64,000 nucleotides of DNA from Citrus sinensis. Taxonomy: Eukaryota; Streptophyta; Magnoliopsida; Sapindales; Rutaceae. Below the pieces are notes generated by a model. It did not search any database and had not been told where the DNA came from. It saw only the letters and a list, made by a program, of their open reading frames with translations. Within the stretch, counting starts at the first letter, position 1. Each line of letters begins with the position of its first letter. A program made the translations under genes and the position numbers. Shown one piece after another: positions 35,699-46,704 of the stretch. The stretch is from positions 24,653,501 to 24,717,500 of the forward strand of contig NC_068557.1 of NCBI RefSeq assembly GCF_022201045.2. Direction: 5' to 3'.

Positions 35699-36286
35699 AT
35701 TTACATAATCTTTGGATGCAAAGAGAATGTGGTTGATGCATGTGAGTCGCCGTAGGATAATAATGAGTTTTGTTCACTTCTAGTTTTCAAGGACATGAAT
35801 AAGTTTCATCAAACAAAAAATTATACGTTCAGGTGCCTGTGCATTTCTCTTACATAATGACGAAATGGAACCATTATTAAGCTTGCTTGAAAGAAGAAAT
35901 TGGGTTTCTGAATAATGAGCAATCTTACTGAAAGTCTGAATGAATTAAACGAGTGTTTTGAGACTCTTTTATAACAAGTCTAAATATCATGAATTTATTA
36001 AAATAGACAAATCCAAAACATAATATGATAATCAAATTTTCCTAATCAAAATAAGAAAAGAAAAACAAACGGTACTCAAATCCGAATTAAAAAAAAAACA
36101 CTAAAAGAGTCAGGAAAAATAGAAAAAAAAATCTTAAAACTAAGAAACAACCAGGAAAGAAGCAGAATTTCTGTCTCAACCATAGGACAGAACAACTTAA
36201 GTGGTTTTGAATTTTGTTCATCTCGTCGTGAGATTCGATACGATATATTTTATGCCAAAAACGGTCACTTGTAGCTCGAGTTATGG

Positions 36287-37026
36287 TAGGGATGTCAAAT
36301 AAATCCAAATCTGGCCTGGATCCGCAAAGATCCAAATCCGGATGCAAGTGCATCCGGAAAACCGAATATCCGGATCCGGATAAATTTTATTTTAAATTAT
36401 AAATTAAATTTAAAAAATTAATAAAAATAAATGTTATTTGTGGATTTATTATGTTGTTGTATATTATTCATGTTGAATTATTAATTGGTGGATTATGATT
36501 GAATTTTATTTGATATTATTAAGTAAATTATTGAATTTTATTTTAAATTAAAAATTAAATAAAAAATCAAAAATTAAATTTTATTTTTGGATTTATGATG
36601 TTGTTGTACCTTATTCATGTTGAATTATTAATTGTTGGATTGTGATTGAATTTTATTTGATATTATGAGGTAAATTATTGAATTTTATTTTAAATTAAAA
36701 ATGAAATAAAAAAATGAAAATTAAATTTTATTTGTAGATTTATGAGATTATTTGTATGTTATTTATGTTGAATTATTTATTGTTAAATTATGATTGGACT
36801 TTATTTGATATTATTAAGTAAATTATTGAATTTTTAAATTATAAATTATAAATTTAATGTTTAATTTTTAATTTTTGAGGATCCAGATATCGGGAATATC
36901 CGCCCGCATCTGGATCCGCATCTTTTTTTACGGATCCGGATGCGGATTTGGATGTAAAATTATTAATCCTGATACTGATCCGGATGCATCTACGTTCGGA
37001 TCCGGATCCGGATTTTGCCAACTCTA
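36287..37026. mobile_element. non-autonomous hAT element (740 bp) with internal tandem repeats
   Basis: The ends are TAGGGATGTCAAA at 36287 and TTTTGCCAACTCTA ending 37026, imperfect inverted repeats. The flanking 8-bp duplication is perfect (AGTTATGG at 36279-36286 and 37027-37034). Subterminal regions are dense in GGATCCGGAT and GGATGC repeats. The interior is AT-rich and made of about three ~147 bp tandem units. No transposase frame is present. Confidence 0.88.
36405..36850. repeat. three tandem ~147-bp units inside the hAT element
   Basis: The anchor TTCATGTTGAATTATTAATTG (third copy TTTATGTTGAATTATTTATTG) occurs at about 36467, 36614 and 36762. It is followed each time by GATTGAATTTTATTTGATATT-like sequence and a TTTTAAATTAAAAAT block. 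Confidence 0.8.
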
Positions 37027-37232
37027 AGTTATGGCCTCCGAAAGGTACCTTACTCGCGACACACATACCTTACACCACATAAACATGATAATTTCAACTT
37101 TTTATCTGAATAAATACCAACATTTAAATTGATAAATAGAGGTTGAAATTCATCGTAAATGTATAACAATAATATACGTAATTTTAGATTTTTACCTGAA
37201 CAAATACTGGCAACACAAAATTTGTTAATTAT

Positions 37233-37434
37233 TTAATTTTGATGGTTTTCATTTCACTAATATATAGGAGAGAGAAAATTATAAGAAAATTTTAAATAAA
37301 AAAGGAGAATTAAATATAAAAAAGAGAAGAAAGAAAAATGTTAATGAAATTAATAAGTCATGTCATCTAATATTGACCTTTATTTCAATTTAATCTAGTG
37401 GTTGAAAAATTATATTTAAACTTATGTTCAAAAG
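37233..37434 (-). repeat. right arm of the ~210-bp inverted repeat
   Basis: Matches 35485-35698 in inverse orientation, with inner edge TTTTGATGGTTTTCATTT and outer part GTGGTTGAAAAATTATATTT. It could be the long TIR of a MULE or foldback element, or a pair of oppositely oriented MITEs; I could not find a clear target duplication. Confidence 0.75.
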
Positions 37435-39018
37435 TATATGTATGCATATGTGTGTGTATTGATTTAAATTATTTTTATATTCTCTACTCCTTTTTTTTTT
37501 CCCGGTCAAGGTCATACCACCTACAGTACCAACAACAGCAAACTATATGACAAGTATAGAGATCTCACTATTGCGACCAGTGGCTATCCGAGGCACATAC
37601 AAGTAGAAATTGCTCGTTGGCTATTTGTTTCCATCTTTAATATTTTAATTTATAAATTCTTATAAATCTATGTGAATATCACGTAGAGCTCATGAGTCCT
37701 TTTTAATATGTCAAATCACAGGAACAAAATGTTAATTTACTATGGCTCCTAATTGTTAATAATTTTGAGACAAACTAAAATACACAATGCGACAAGACAA
37801 CGGCAAAAACGATCGATCGATTGTGCATTATGCTAAAGACAAACAACAAGCGTCCAAGTGTGATGTGAATTCTGCCTTTAGCTTGACATGTGTTGTCTAT
37901 CAACCTTAGGATTAAAATATGTGGTTTCCATGCCGTGATATCTTGATTATCAAATATCAACCTCCTATTACATGTGTTTCTATTCAATGGTCTGGAATAT
38001 GATTTTCATGTTGGACCTTTAATTAGTTAAATTAATTAATTGATGTTACCATTGCTACTTAAAGACTCCTAGTCTTACATTAATTTCTAATTCAAGAAAA
38101 AGGACAAATAGTGCGTGCAATAATTAATAATCACATGAAAAAGCATAAATATAAAAGTCTTCTTTAGTTGCGGTTCTAGACCTCCGTGTAACAAATGGAT
38201 AGGAATTTTTCTTCTTTATTGGAAATTATATGAGTAAATAAAATCCCACAGATAAGAGCAGATTTTTCTGAGCCGCAAAACTGCAAAAGCAAACAAGAAG
38301 GAGATGCTAATTAATTCTCAGCATCGACTCGACATTCGTGGAAACATAAGTTGTCGTTTTTAGTTGGAGATGACGGGTTGTGGATTGAAGACGTGCACCA
38401 ACCTCGGCTGATAATCTCAACTACCACACCCCCATTATATTATATTTTTTCGCTAACCACTTTTGATGTATTGTACTTTATTCTGCCGACTCTGTAATCT
38501 TTTGATTGGATTAATCGGTACCTTTCTTTTTTTTTTTCCCCCTTAATTTTAAAAAAATGGAGATGTCTAGTCTTCCAAATAATTGTGGAATTAATTTCTT
38601 ATTGTAGGCTTAATTCAGTGGGCCTCATTTATATACTTTCAATTTGAGCTTTGTTGGCATATTTATACTGCTTTGAAATTGGTTGCTACTATATATAATA
38701 TTAAAAAAAAAATTAATCCTCAGAAAACTAATCATGATTATTCAATATGCAGGCAAAAATTTCCTAAGTTTTAGAAGTTGTTTATAGTAAACAAGACGTT
38801 CGTGTGGTCTTTTTTTAAATATATTTTTAATTTGATACTAAGTTTTCAAGAACGTTTCTTGCATTTTCCGTACCTGGTTTATTGGAATAGTACGAACATC
38901 CTAAAAATAGTATTTTGAAATTTATGTTATGTATTATATATATGATGCAATATTCATTAAGTGAATAGTATGATAATATAGTATAACTTTGTTAAATTAG
39001 TACTTTATGAGAGACCAA

Positions 39019-39162
39019 AGTCTAGTTCCAGTAGTTAGAGTGGTTTTCTTAAGACTCAAGTACAAGGTTCAAACTTCACTAATGTGCGTGTGTGAATTAA
39101 AAGTTTAATACTTGATAAAGCAATAATCTCTATTAAATAATTGTTTTTGTTGGTCTCCGCTT
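39019..39162 (+). mobile_element. short tRNA-like SINE fragment
   Basis: The A-box-like CTAGTTCCAGTAGTTAGAGTGG and B-box-like AAGGTTCAAACTTC are spaced as in a tRNA-derived SINE. An 8-bp direct repeat GAGACCAA flanks it (39011-39018 and 39163-39170). Its 3' end TTGGTCTC together with the right GAGACCAA forms a perfect 8-bp hairpin with a 5-base loop (39150-39170). There is no poly(A) tail, so the call is tentative. Confidence 0.5.
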
Positions 39163-39499
39163 GAGACCAACATAGTAAATTAATAATTTGATAAATTTAT
39201 TAGATAATAAAATTTTAAAAAATCTTATTTTTGCATAGAACCAATTAATACATAAATTAATAACTGACTAATTTGAAACTAAATACATAAGATACGTTTA
39301 TGATTTTCTTTGTTGCATTGTCATAATGTTTTACGCATTTCATCGATTACTGTTGCTTTCTTTATACTTTCAAATAAAAAGCCATTGTTATATTTTATGT
39401 GTTATTTAAGAGAAATAGAGCTAGATCGGCTTAATATATTGCATCCAAAAAGTCTTCTCTAATAAGTTATCATGTGCTAGATTGAGGTGCTTCCTGCAA

Positions 39500-39680
39500 T
39501 CTCCTATCAGGTCACCAATGGTTGAATTTTGCTACCTTCAGCATGTTTAACTATAGAGTATTGAAGTAAAGCTTCGATATTCATCTAAAAACCAATTGGT
39601 GGTTGATGCTTAGAGAATGACATTAAAATCATTTAATCACATCCCTCTATAGTCTTAAGCTTTCAACTCATCATATGGCT
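39500..39680 (+). repeat. diverged direct repeat, left copy
   Basis: Related to about 40195-40365: both contain a GTTTAACTATAGAGTATTGAAGTAAAG-like block, ATGCTTAGAGAATG(G)ACATTAA, ATTTAA/TTTGACTTTACCC-like sequence, CCTC(T/C)ATAGTC(T/C)TAAG and a CATA(T/A)GGCTA end. The two copies bracket a GC-richer segment. Confidence 0.6.
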
Positions 39681-39689
39681 ATGCTTATG

Positions 39690-40150
39690 CGCGAGAACTT
39701 GTGTACATACAATCATGAAAGAGCATTTCGAGATGGAAGCAAATACTTACAATGAAATCACAGACTCAGTAACCGGGGAAGCTCTCAAGGCAAGGTAGAA
39801 GGTAGCCCAACTTCTTTCGCACTGCTTTCACAGCCCAAGAGAGAGCTCAGCGAGGCGTATCATCTAAAGTAGGACTTTCATGCTAATTTGAATATTCCGT
39901 GGACAAGGCCTCTGTCTAAGCAGGAAAATCTATAGCCCTTTGTTTGCTTCTTGGCTTGCTCTGCTCTTCGAGCTCTTCCTTCGAGCCGTGTTCTCCCCTC
40001 AGCGATACCCTAGGACTTAATTTATACTGCACCCATGTTTGGATAGAGCTACTACTTGATACAATGCTGCCAACTCTACTAATTGACTTGCCTGCACATA
40101 AGTCTCTACCACTTTGACTTGACCACACCTAGCCCCCGCCATCCGCGATG
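39690..40150. other. GC-richer foreign-looking segment, possibly organelle-derived (NUMT-like)
   Basis: The base composition is distinctly higher in GC than either flank. Blocks such as GAGCTCAGCGAGGCG, CGAGCTCTTCCTTCGAGCC and CTTGCTCTGCTCTTCG recall plant mitochondrial intergenic DNA. A 70-codon minus-strand frame (39916-40128) is present but has no known domain. I cannot name the source, so organelle origin is an inference from style only. Confidence 0.3.
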
Positions 40151-40194
40151 CTAGCATAGTATTGACTGGTTAATATGGTGCTAGCCCACTGATC

Positions 40195-40365
40195 ATTGAA
40201 TTTCTCTATTTTCAACACACTTAAATACGGAGTTTCGAAGTAAAGGTTACCATATTCCTTAGCAAAATAATTGAAGCTTAGAGAATGGACATTAATTCAT
40301 TTGACTTTACCCCTCCATAGTCCTAAGGATGGTTGTTGGCCACTCATAAGGCTAATACTATCTAA
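40195..40365 (+). repeat. diverged direct repeat, right copy
   Basis: Partner of 39500-39680, in the same orientation, about 690 bases away. It includes GGAGTTTCGAAGTAAAGG, GAAGCTTAGAGAATGGACAT and CCCTCCATAGTCCTAAGG. Confidence 0.6.
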
Positions 40366-42887
40366 TTGTGATCCAACCAAATGATTATCAAGTAATTGAT
40401 TCGCTTAATCGAAATCAAATTAGAATTGGATCATACAACTTAATGAAATCACTACATTCTCTAATTATATTACCTTTGCACTTTATAGAATTTCTATTAT
40501 GACCGTGATATTATATTTATAAAATAATAAATTATCAAATTTTGATATACAATAAAGCTCTTTATGGTCATAATGTTGGCATTATACTAATTTTATTATT
40601 ATGAAGAAGTTATAACTTTATAGAGGTGTGTAAAGTTAAAGTATATACTATATGAATAATTAATTAATGGAGCATATCATATCAATTTTTTTTTAAAAAA
40701 TGACAAAGAGATAGACATGGTTTCAAAAAGCTAGTATATATATCTTAGTATATGTATCTTAAAAATCTAAATATTTGCATCCTCTTTAATATTTTTTTCT
40801 CAATATAAACTATAAATATTGTATAATGATTGGTAAAAACGCTAAAGAATAGATCATAGTCATAAGCAATTTTAAAAAATATGTTAATGATATAGAGAGA
40901 TTTTAAAACTCTAGTATAACATATATAGCATATATTTTGCAATTTACAAATAATTATTACTAAGTAGAGACAAGTTCCTTAAGATGGGATATAGAAAAAT
41001 TATAACTTATTACAATGTGGAGTTCATTTTTATTTATAATTGACTCAAATTTTTATGACTAAATAGATGTTATTCCTAAATAAAGTATCACAGTAGAGAG
41101 ATTTTATTGCATGAACAGTCACTAAATTAATAGAATTTTCATGATCTCAAGGCTATTAATTTAGTGAGGTTCTACTATAGAATTAATTCAATTTAAAATT
41201 ATGAAAATACGTCAATCATTTGATAGATAACGTATCACATATCACATCATTTGAAATAATTTTTTTTATATCTTTTCTTTTATCATTATGTAAAATATCA
41301 AACTTGATTTTTTTTTTGTATTTTTTTGAGTTTTTTTTAATGTTATAGTACAAAGACATATGCATGACTCATAACTCACTAGTAAAGACTAATATAGAAA
41401 TCTATTAAAAGTTCGATCCCATGAATTTATAATTTAACATACATCCCATACCATATGAGAAGACTGAAATAGTTGAAAATTAATAAATTAAGGAGTTAAA
41501 ATTCACCACTTAACTTAAGACAATTAACTTTTGAAATTGATATCAAATATAATTTCAATGTCATTCGCTATCTTTTGTAACCGTCCATAAGTTTTTTTTA
41601 AATATATATTACAACAAAGAAAATATTCTCACAATCATTAAAGGAGAGGAAGAGGAGGTTCCGACCAACCCAATCAAAATTATTGACAACCGTCTATAAA
41701 GTTAGGTGCTAAAAATGTAATTTCTCCAACTTTTTCAACATAATGCACAACTACCTACCCCATCAATATACGTCGCACCCAAATTGCATTAACTATTCTC
41801 TCAATTTCAAGAGTTCTAGCCTTCTAGGGTACTAGAAGGGTATCAATAATAGTAGAAGTGGTAATAGTCCTCGTGTATATATATTAATCCTTTGTCAAAT
41901 TGCACTCAGAGAGTAAATATAAAGTGAAATTGTGATTTCTGAACATTCTTCTTTAAGATATAATGCAAGAGTATCGAATATCGATCGAGTTTGTCACATG
42001 ATCATATATGCTATTCTGGAATCACATAAATTAATTAAAGATTATAACAATGATAAATATCAAGAAGTTAATTTATGTTTTTAAAAATTAACCTCCACGA
42101 AATAAGGAAGTTTATTAGAACGAAAAGTGAATAACGCCCTGGTCAAAAGGAGAGACAAAGAGTCCTACTCATTACCAACAAACTTAATGTTTATTACAAC
42201 AGGAATGTGAATACTCTGAATGCCAAATTAAAAACAAATCTACAACTATGGATTGCGTGGACATCATTGGAAAGGTCGTTTGTAGTTGGAGGAGGCCAGT
42301 CCCCCAAGTAAAGTAGGTGGCACAACGGACACCCTAGATTGGATAACAAGTCAGGAACTCATTATTTTTATCTATATGTGGGGTTGAATTTGAAACTCAT
42401 GGAATCCAGCAAATGACAATAATTTAATCAAACGATTCTAAAGAGACAAAGGAGGTCTAAGAGAGGGGTTTGAAAGGAGATGAACAACAGGCATAGAATC
42501 ACTATCAAGTATCCAATCACCGATTAATTAAAATAAACAAGACAAGTGAACTTGGTTTCTAGGAGTTGTACAATATATAAACATCTTTTTGTTCAGTTTC
42601 GTCGATGACTGAATAATGGAAGAAGAAAAGAGAACGTGCGTATGGTCATCAAAAAAACAAGCAGACAGTATATGTTTTCTCTATTCAGGATTACATCAAC
42701 ATCCACAGATCTCTTCACAAAATAAAAGAATATATATATTAATGCCCTAAAAAATAAATAAATGAAAAGTAATTAAAACAACAAAATTTTTGAACTTTGA
42801 ATTCTGAGTTTCTCCTGTGTGACATATAAAGAAACTAAACTTAAGCTACTCGTGATGAGATGGAACAAATGAAATACAACATGTTAA

Positions 42888-43154
42888 TCAAGGGCAACCA
42901 ATATAATCATCAACTTTGCTGGCAGTGGAAGAGAACTTATCGGCCGTTTGATAGTAAGGACTAAGGGCGTTGTGGCACTGAGAGGGCCCTGAAGGCGGCA
43001 CTGGTTCTTTTGGTAGCCTGTTTTCAAAACCATTGAACAGCTGCCTCATTGGCCGGCCGCTGCATCCACCAATATTCGAAGCCGTACCCACAATAATTAA
43101 CAAGAAAATAACGACAATAGAAACCCTAATAAAACACATCATCAAAGATGACAC
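42888..43154 (-). CDS. IDA-like (IDL) secreted signalling peptide precursor with variant core
   Basis: A single-exon, 88-residue frame. Residues about 5-25 form a signal peptide (FIRVSIVVIFLLIIVGTAS). After a variable region comes LPKEPVPPSGPSQCHN (residues 47-62), which aligns with the EPIP core of INFLORESCENCE DEFICIENT IN ABSCISSION/IDL peptides (family pattern P-[IV]-P-P-S-[AG]-P-S-x-[RK]-H-N). Family knowledge: the processed peptide is apoplastic, is sensed by HAESA-type receptor kinases, and controls cell separation or stress responses. The Ser-Gly-Pro-Ser form and the extra C-terminal tail of 26 residues resemble IDL6/7-type members rather than IDA itself. Oddity: Arg/Lys before His-Asn is replaced by Gln-Cys. 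A TATA box lies at 43231-43240. No intron, as in the family. Confidence 0.75.
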   Translation of the reverse strand: MSSLMMCFIRVSIVVIFLLIIVGTASNIGGCSGRPMRQLFNGFENRLPKEPVPPSGPSQCHNALSPYYQTADKFSSTASKVDDYIGCP

Positions 43155-43230
43155 AGTTTAATTATTTCTTCTTTCTTCTGTTATTCGTTAATAACCGATC
43201 AATTTGTTACTACATTGAGAAAGCGTGAAA

Positions 43231-43240
43231 TATATATATA
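43231..43240 (-). promoter_or_regulatory. TATA box of the IDL peptide gene
   Basis: TATATATATA, about 77 bases upstream of the ATG, reads CTATATATATA on the minus strand. It is placed to give a leader of roughly 45-50 bases. The AT-rich context means a chance match is possible. Confidence 0.4.
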
Positions 43241-45283
43241 GCTGCAGAATCAATGATACATAAAGAGGTAGCGTTTTCCTTTGGGTGCCGAATGTTTTGG
43301 ACTAATGAATTAAAGCTAGTTTGAATTGATGGTTTTTCCTTTTAGTGTGATAAATTAATTTTAGTGCCCAGAATTCCGGGTGGATTTACTTGACAGTGGG
43401 CTATCATTTATCTTTTTGAATTTCTGTATGTGTTCTGAATGTCTTGCGTGGAAAATTGCAGTAGCAGCCCATCTAGAAAAACACAATGGTAACATCGGGC
43501 TGCTATCTTTCGTATCAACGGCGGACCCTACTTTTTTATAACCGGGCTAATTTATTAATTTATAAATTTATGAGAAATATTTTTGTGAATATCGCCCACA
43601 TGAAAAGAAGCAAGTAACACCATATCAAAACTCTTAGTATGTGTGTGTATATATATATATATTAACTCATAATTTAAATTATTAAAATTGTATATTAAAA
43701 TGTTATTAAATGAAAAGAAAGACAGATGTGACTGTTAAGAAAATAAACCATGAAATTATAAAAATGTTGTTAATTATTATCATATTATTGTTAGGTTATT
43801 GCTAGGGATATCAATATTTGAGTTCCAATTTGAGTCTCAACTATTATCGATTTATCAATTGAATGGTAGACTAGAATAATAAGTAATTTTATATTTATCA
43901 TCTAATAGATGAATGATACACAGTAGTTATTACTTTAATTAAAGTAAGAGATTCTCTTATTATAAAATTACTCCTAGTGGTAATGTGTGTGCGGTTGTGT
44001 ATGTGTATTACCAAACAGGCCAAACCATAACATACGTCATATGTTATAGTAAATTAAAGTAGTACTATATTTTAGCCTCCAAATGATTTTAATTTATTCT
44101 ATAAATATATAATTGAATCATTTTATAAAATAAGTCTTCTAACTCTAATTGAAAAAAAAAATTATCGAATTGGGACATATTTAAAAATAAAATAAAAATT
44201 ATAAAAAAAATTAAGGGGTATAAGTGAAACTTTCTCCACAAACTAATATTCTTTAATTGAGATAGAGCGTGACATTTTTCTTTTAGAATTAATAAACGTT
44301 TTTTCATAGTTACAACAAAGAGAGATGCAATGATTCTCGCACGTCCCTAAAAAAAACGTGTCATAGTTCAAAAAATAAGAACGGAATGTTTTGCAACAAA
44401 TTATAAAGTACAAAAAAATGCATGAATTCAACATTTAACCATTAATCAATCCCAAAAATGTGACAGGTAATTTCACTAATTATCGTTTCTTTAATTTATC
44501 TAAGTTAGTGGCGTAACTTGCTCTCCATGAGCCATGTAAAATTAACATGAGCTGTCCATTTTCCCATCCTCTCAAAGCAGGTTTAAATTTATTTACTTTC
44601 TGTATAAATTCATGTTCTCCATGTTTGTACCTCTTAAGTTCATCAAGTGCTATCTCATATGTGTTAGAAACTAGAAAGCAAAAGTAATTGAGTGCTAAAC
44701 TTGTATCATGACAAATGTACACATGCAACACGAAATTATTTTTAAAAGCTCAGCACAAGCTGCCCCACCCTCATATCTATGATCCATATTCTCTTGTTGA
44801 GTCTCCATCAAAATGTTTTAGGTGCACGTTAATTTATGGCTGTGCATGATTGTACCCCACTTAAAGTCAAGCTTTCCCTTGCGTAACGATTAGTCTTCCA
44901 ATTTTTTCCACAAGCATGCTCATAAAGTTTTGTTAAGTTTTATTATTTGATCATCATATAGTTAGAAGACTGTGATTGAATATTTGAATTACCGTGTTAT
45001 TGACTAACATTATCTTTTAACTGTAAAAAGTAAATGCCCTCATAATTCACACTGTTTGAGTCAATTATCCAATTAATTAATGTGAATACTCCAATCTCCT
45101 GAGCTTCTTTTCGATCAGAATCGAACTACGTGTGTAAGTTCCGATAAGTACAATTGTGGGCCTCCCAATTTTGTACCAAGGCTACACCGAATATTCTTAA
45201 TGCAGCCTCTATCGCGCAATTACTCTTCTTGTCCCTTGAACTTTTGTAGCATTTATATTTTTTGAACTTTGGTGTTGGTTGTG

Positions 45284-45545
45284 TTTTTTTTTTTTGAATT
45301 TTATGAGATTATTACTTGGATTATAACTCATATTTCATAAGATTAATACATTAATATTTATAATTAGATAATTATTAGAACTAATTTATAAATCTTATAT
45401 TCGAGGGACTATCTTTACTCAAGTTGAGGAAGGAAATTGAATCTCTACAATGCGTTGTGGGGGACTCAAACCCATGACCTCATAATAGTGATAAATGGGT
45501 TCTGACCACTAGGCTTTAGCCTAGTGGCTGTCTGGTCATGTATTC
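45284..45545 (-). mobile_element. minus-strand tRNA-derived SINE, same family as the two plus-strand copies
   Basis: Read on the minus strand it has A-box-like GCCTAGTGGTCAGAACCC, B box GGGTTTGAGTCCCCC, then ACGCATTGTAGAG, TTTCCTTCCT and TCCCTCGAATAT, matching the order of blocks in the SINE at 20060-20334, and ends in an A12 tail (T run 45284-45295). No clean target duplication is seen, so it is older or its head end is uncertain. Confidence 0.7.
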
Positions 45546-46439
45546 GGATTTTAAGAAAAGATTTTCACTTAATTTAATTTGATAACTTGAGCTGTCATAT
45601 GGTATAAATATTCCACGTGGAATGAGTTAAGTTTATGGGTTTTTAGACGGAAAAATATTATCTAAAATTAATTTTCACCATTACCCAAAATTCTTCCAAA
45701 TAACTTTTTTTTTTCATTTATCTTCTTCTGAAAAAGGAAAACATAACAAAATAAAGACTTAGTTTTAGATCACTCCCACTTAAATTGACTATATTCAAGT
45801 AATCATCTCACTTTTTAAAATCTCAATTTATTATGTTTTTGTTAAGAAGACAAAAAAAAAATTATCTCTACAACACATTTATTTTGTTATATGTACATTT
45901 AACCACCACAAAACTTCGACATACTTTTTACACCATCTTTATTTATAAACTTGTATCAATCAGCCACTTTGAACTAAAAATAACCATTTCATCCCTAAAC
46001 GAATTAAAAGCCTATTTTATTCTATAAAATTTTAGAAAAATTATAATTACAAGAATATCCCTAAATTTAATAAAACAAACAAATCTCAAAATCTAAGATG
46101 ATAATTTTTTAATGAAATTATAATTATAAAAAAAATAACACCTTTTAATTATAATTTCATTTAATTTTTATAATTAAATTAAATATAAGGAAGTTTGTAA
46201 AAATTAACATGAAGAGAAAAACCCTATAAGGCCTAGGAAAGCCTGAACTTTTTAATTTATAAATAAAAAATAAAATAAATTTAAATAAAAAAGAAAAAGA
46301 AAAACTGAAAATAGTATATTAGTATTTATATTTATTATGTTGTGTTACTAATATTTTGTGTATAAAACTATTATTATATTATGTATTGGAGAATTATCTT
46401 TAATGTAAAAAAAAAATTATTAAAAATTTATTTCATATT

Positions 46440-46556
46440 AACAAAAAAAAGTTCAGACCCGGCCCAAGTTCGGCCCGTTCAAACTTTAAAAGGACCTAAG
46501 CTAGTAATCAATAGTATAGGCTTGAGCTGGGCTCGAAAACCCGCCCACCAATCCTA
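46440..46556 (-). mobile_element. hAT-like terminus just upstream of QPT
   Basis: Read on the minus strand, it starts TAGGATTGGTGGGCGGGTTT and continues with GAGCCCAGCTCAAGCC, GAACGGGCCGAACTTGGGCC and GGGTCTGAAC, the GC-rich terminal/subterminal style of plant hAT elements. A related block (GCCTAGGAAAGCCTGAAC) lies near 46231-46250, beyond an AT core. No 8-bp duplication found, so the element is probably decayed. Confidence 0.4.
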
Positions 46557-46640
46557 TTCTTTAACAATGAATTACGATGCTTCAGTAATGTTACCAGCCC
46601 CGTTTGTTTTGTTTTGTTTTGTTTGCTAATGCTGGATTTC

Positions 46641-46704
46641 TAAGAAACCACCCCCGCTCAGTCCTCTACAAAAAAAATTCTCAACTTCCCGATTAAATTC
46701 TCTG
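46641..46704 (+). other. probable 5' UTR exon of QPT
   Basis: The sequence ending AAATTCTCTG is followed by a good donor (GTGAGG at 46705). Joining it to the acceptor at 47424 gives a leader with an in-frame TAA (46627-46629) and no ATG before 47503, supporting 47503 as the start codon. The 5' boundary is a guess. Confidence 0.45.

Larger units (their letters stand above)
24894..42887. other. 18-kb gene-poor, repeat-rich region
   Basis: Apart from the repeats listed separately, this stretch is AT-rich DNA without a convincing gene. The 5' UTR/promoter of the unrecognised gene occupies roughly 24894-25100. At 25590-25810 and 26120-26230, read on the minus strand, there are TATATAAAGGCATGG and AATAAA signals and a sequence recalling Ty1-copia LTRs, too degraded to bound. 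Microsatellites: GA near 27819-27834, ATA near 32640-32660, GA near 34796-34818; C runs at 31004-31021 and 35105-35118. Short frames at 27650, 31843, 32332, 32369, 34406, 36087, 37775 and 40745 show no recognisable domain. Confidence 0.45.
43155..46640. other. intergenic DNA between the IDL peptide gene and QPT
   Basis: 43155-43300 is the IDL leader and promoter. The rest is AT-rich, with a TA microsatellite near 43647-43662, a minus-strand SINE (45284-45545), a perfect 12-bp palindrome TTCCACGTGGAA with a G-box core near 45612-45623, and a hAT terminus ending 46556. A minus-strand frame at 44480-44731 (83 codons, containing KFKPALRGWENGQLMLILHG) looks protein-like but matches nothing I know and has no clear splice partners. 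GTTTT repeats lie near 46600-46625. Confidence 0.4.
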
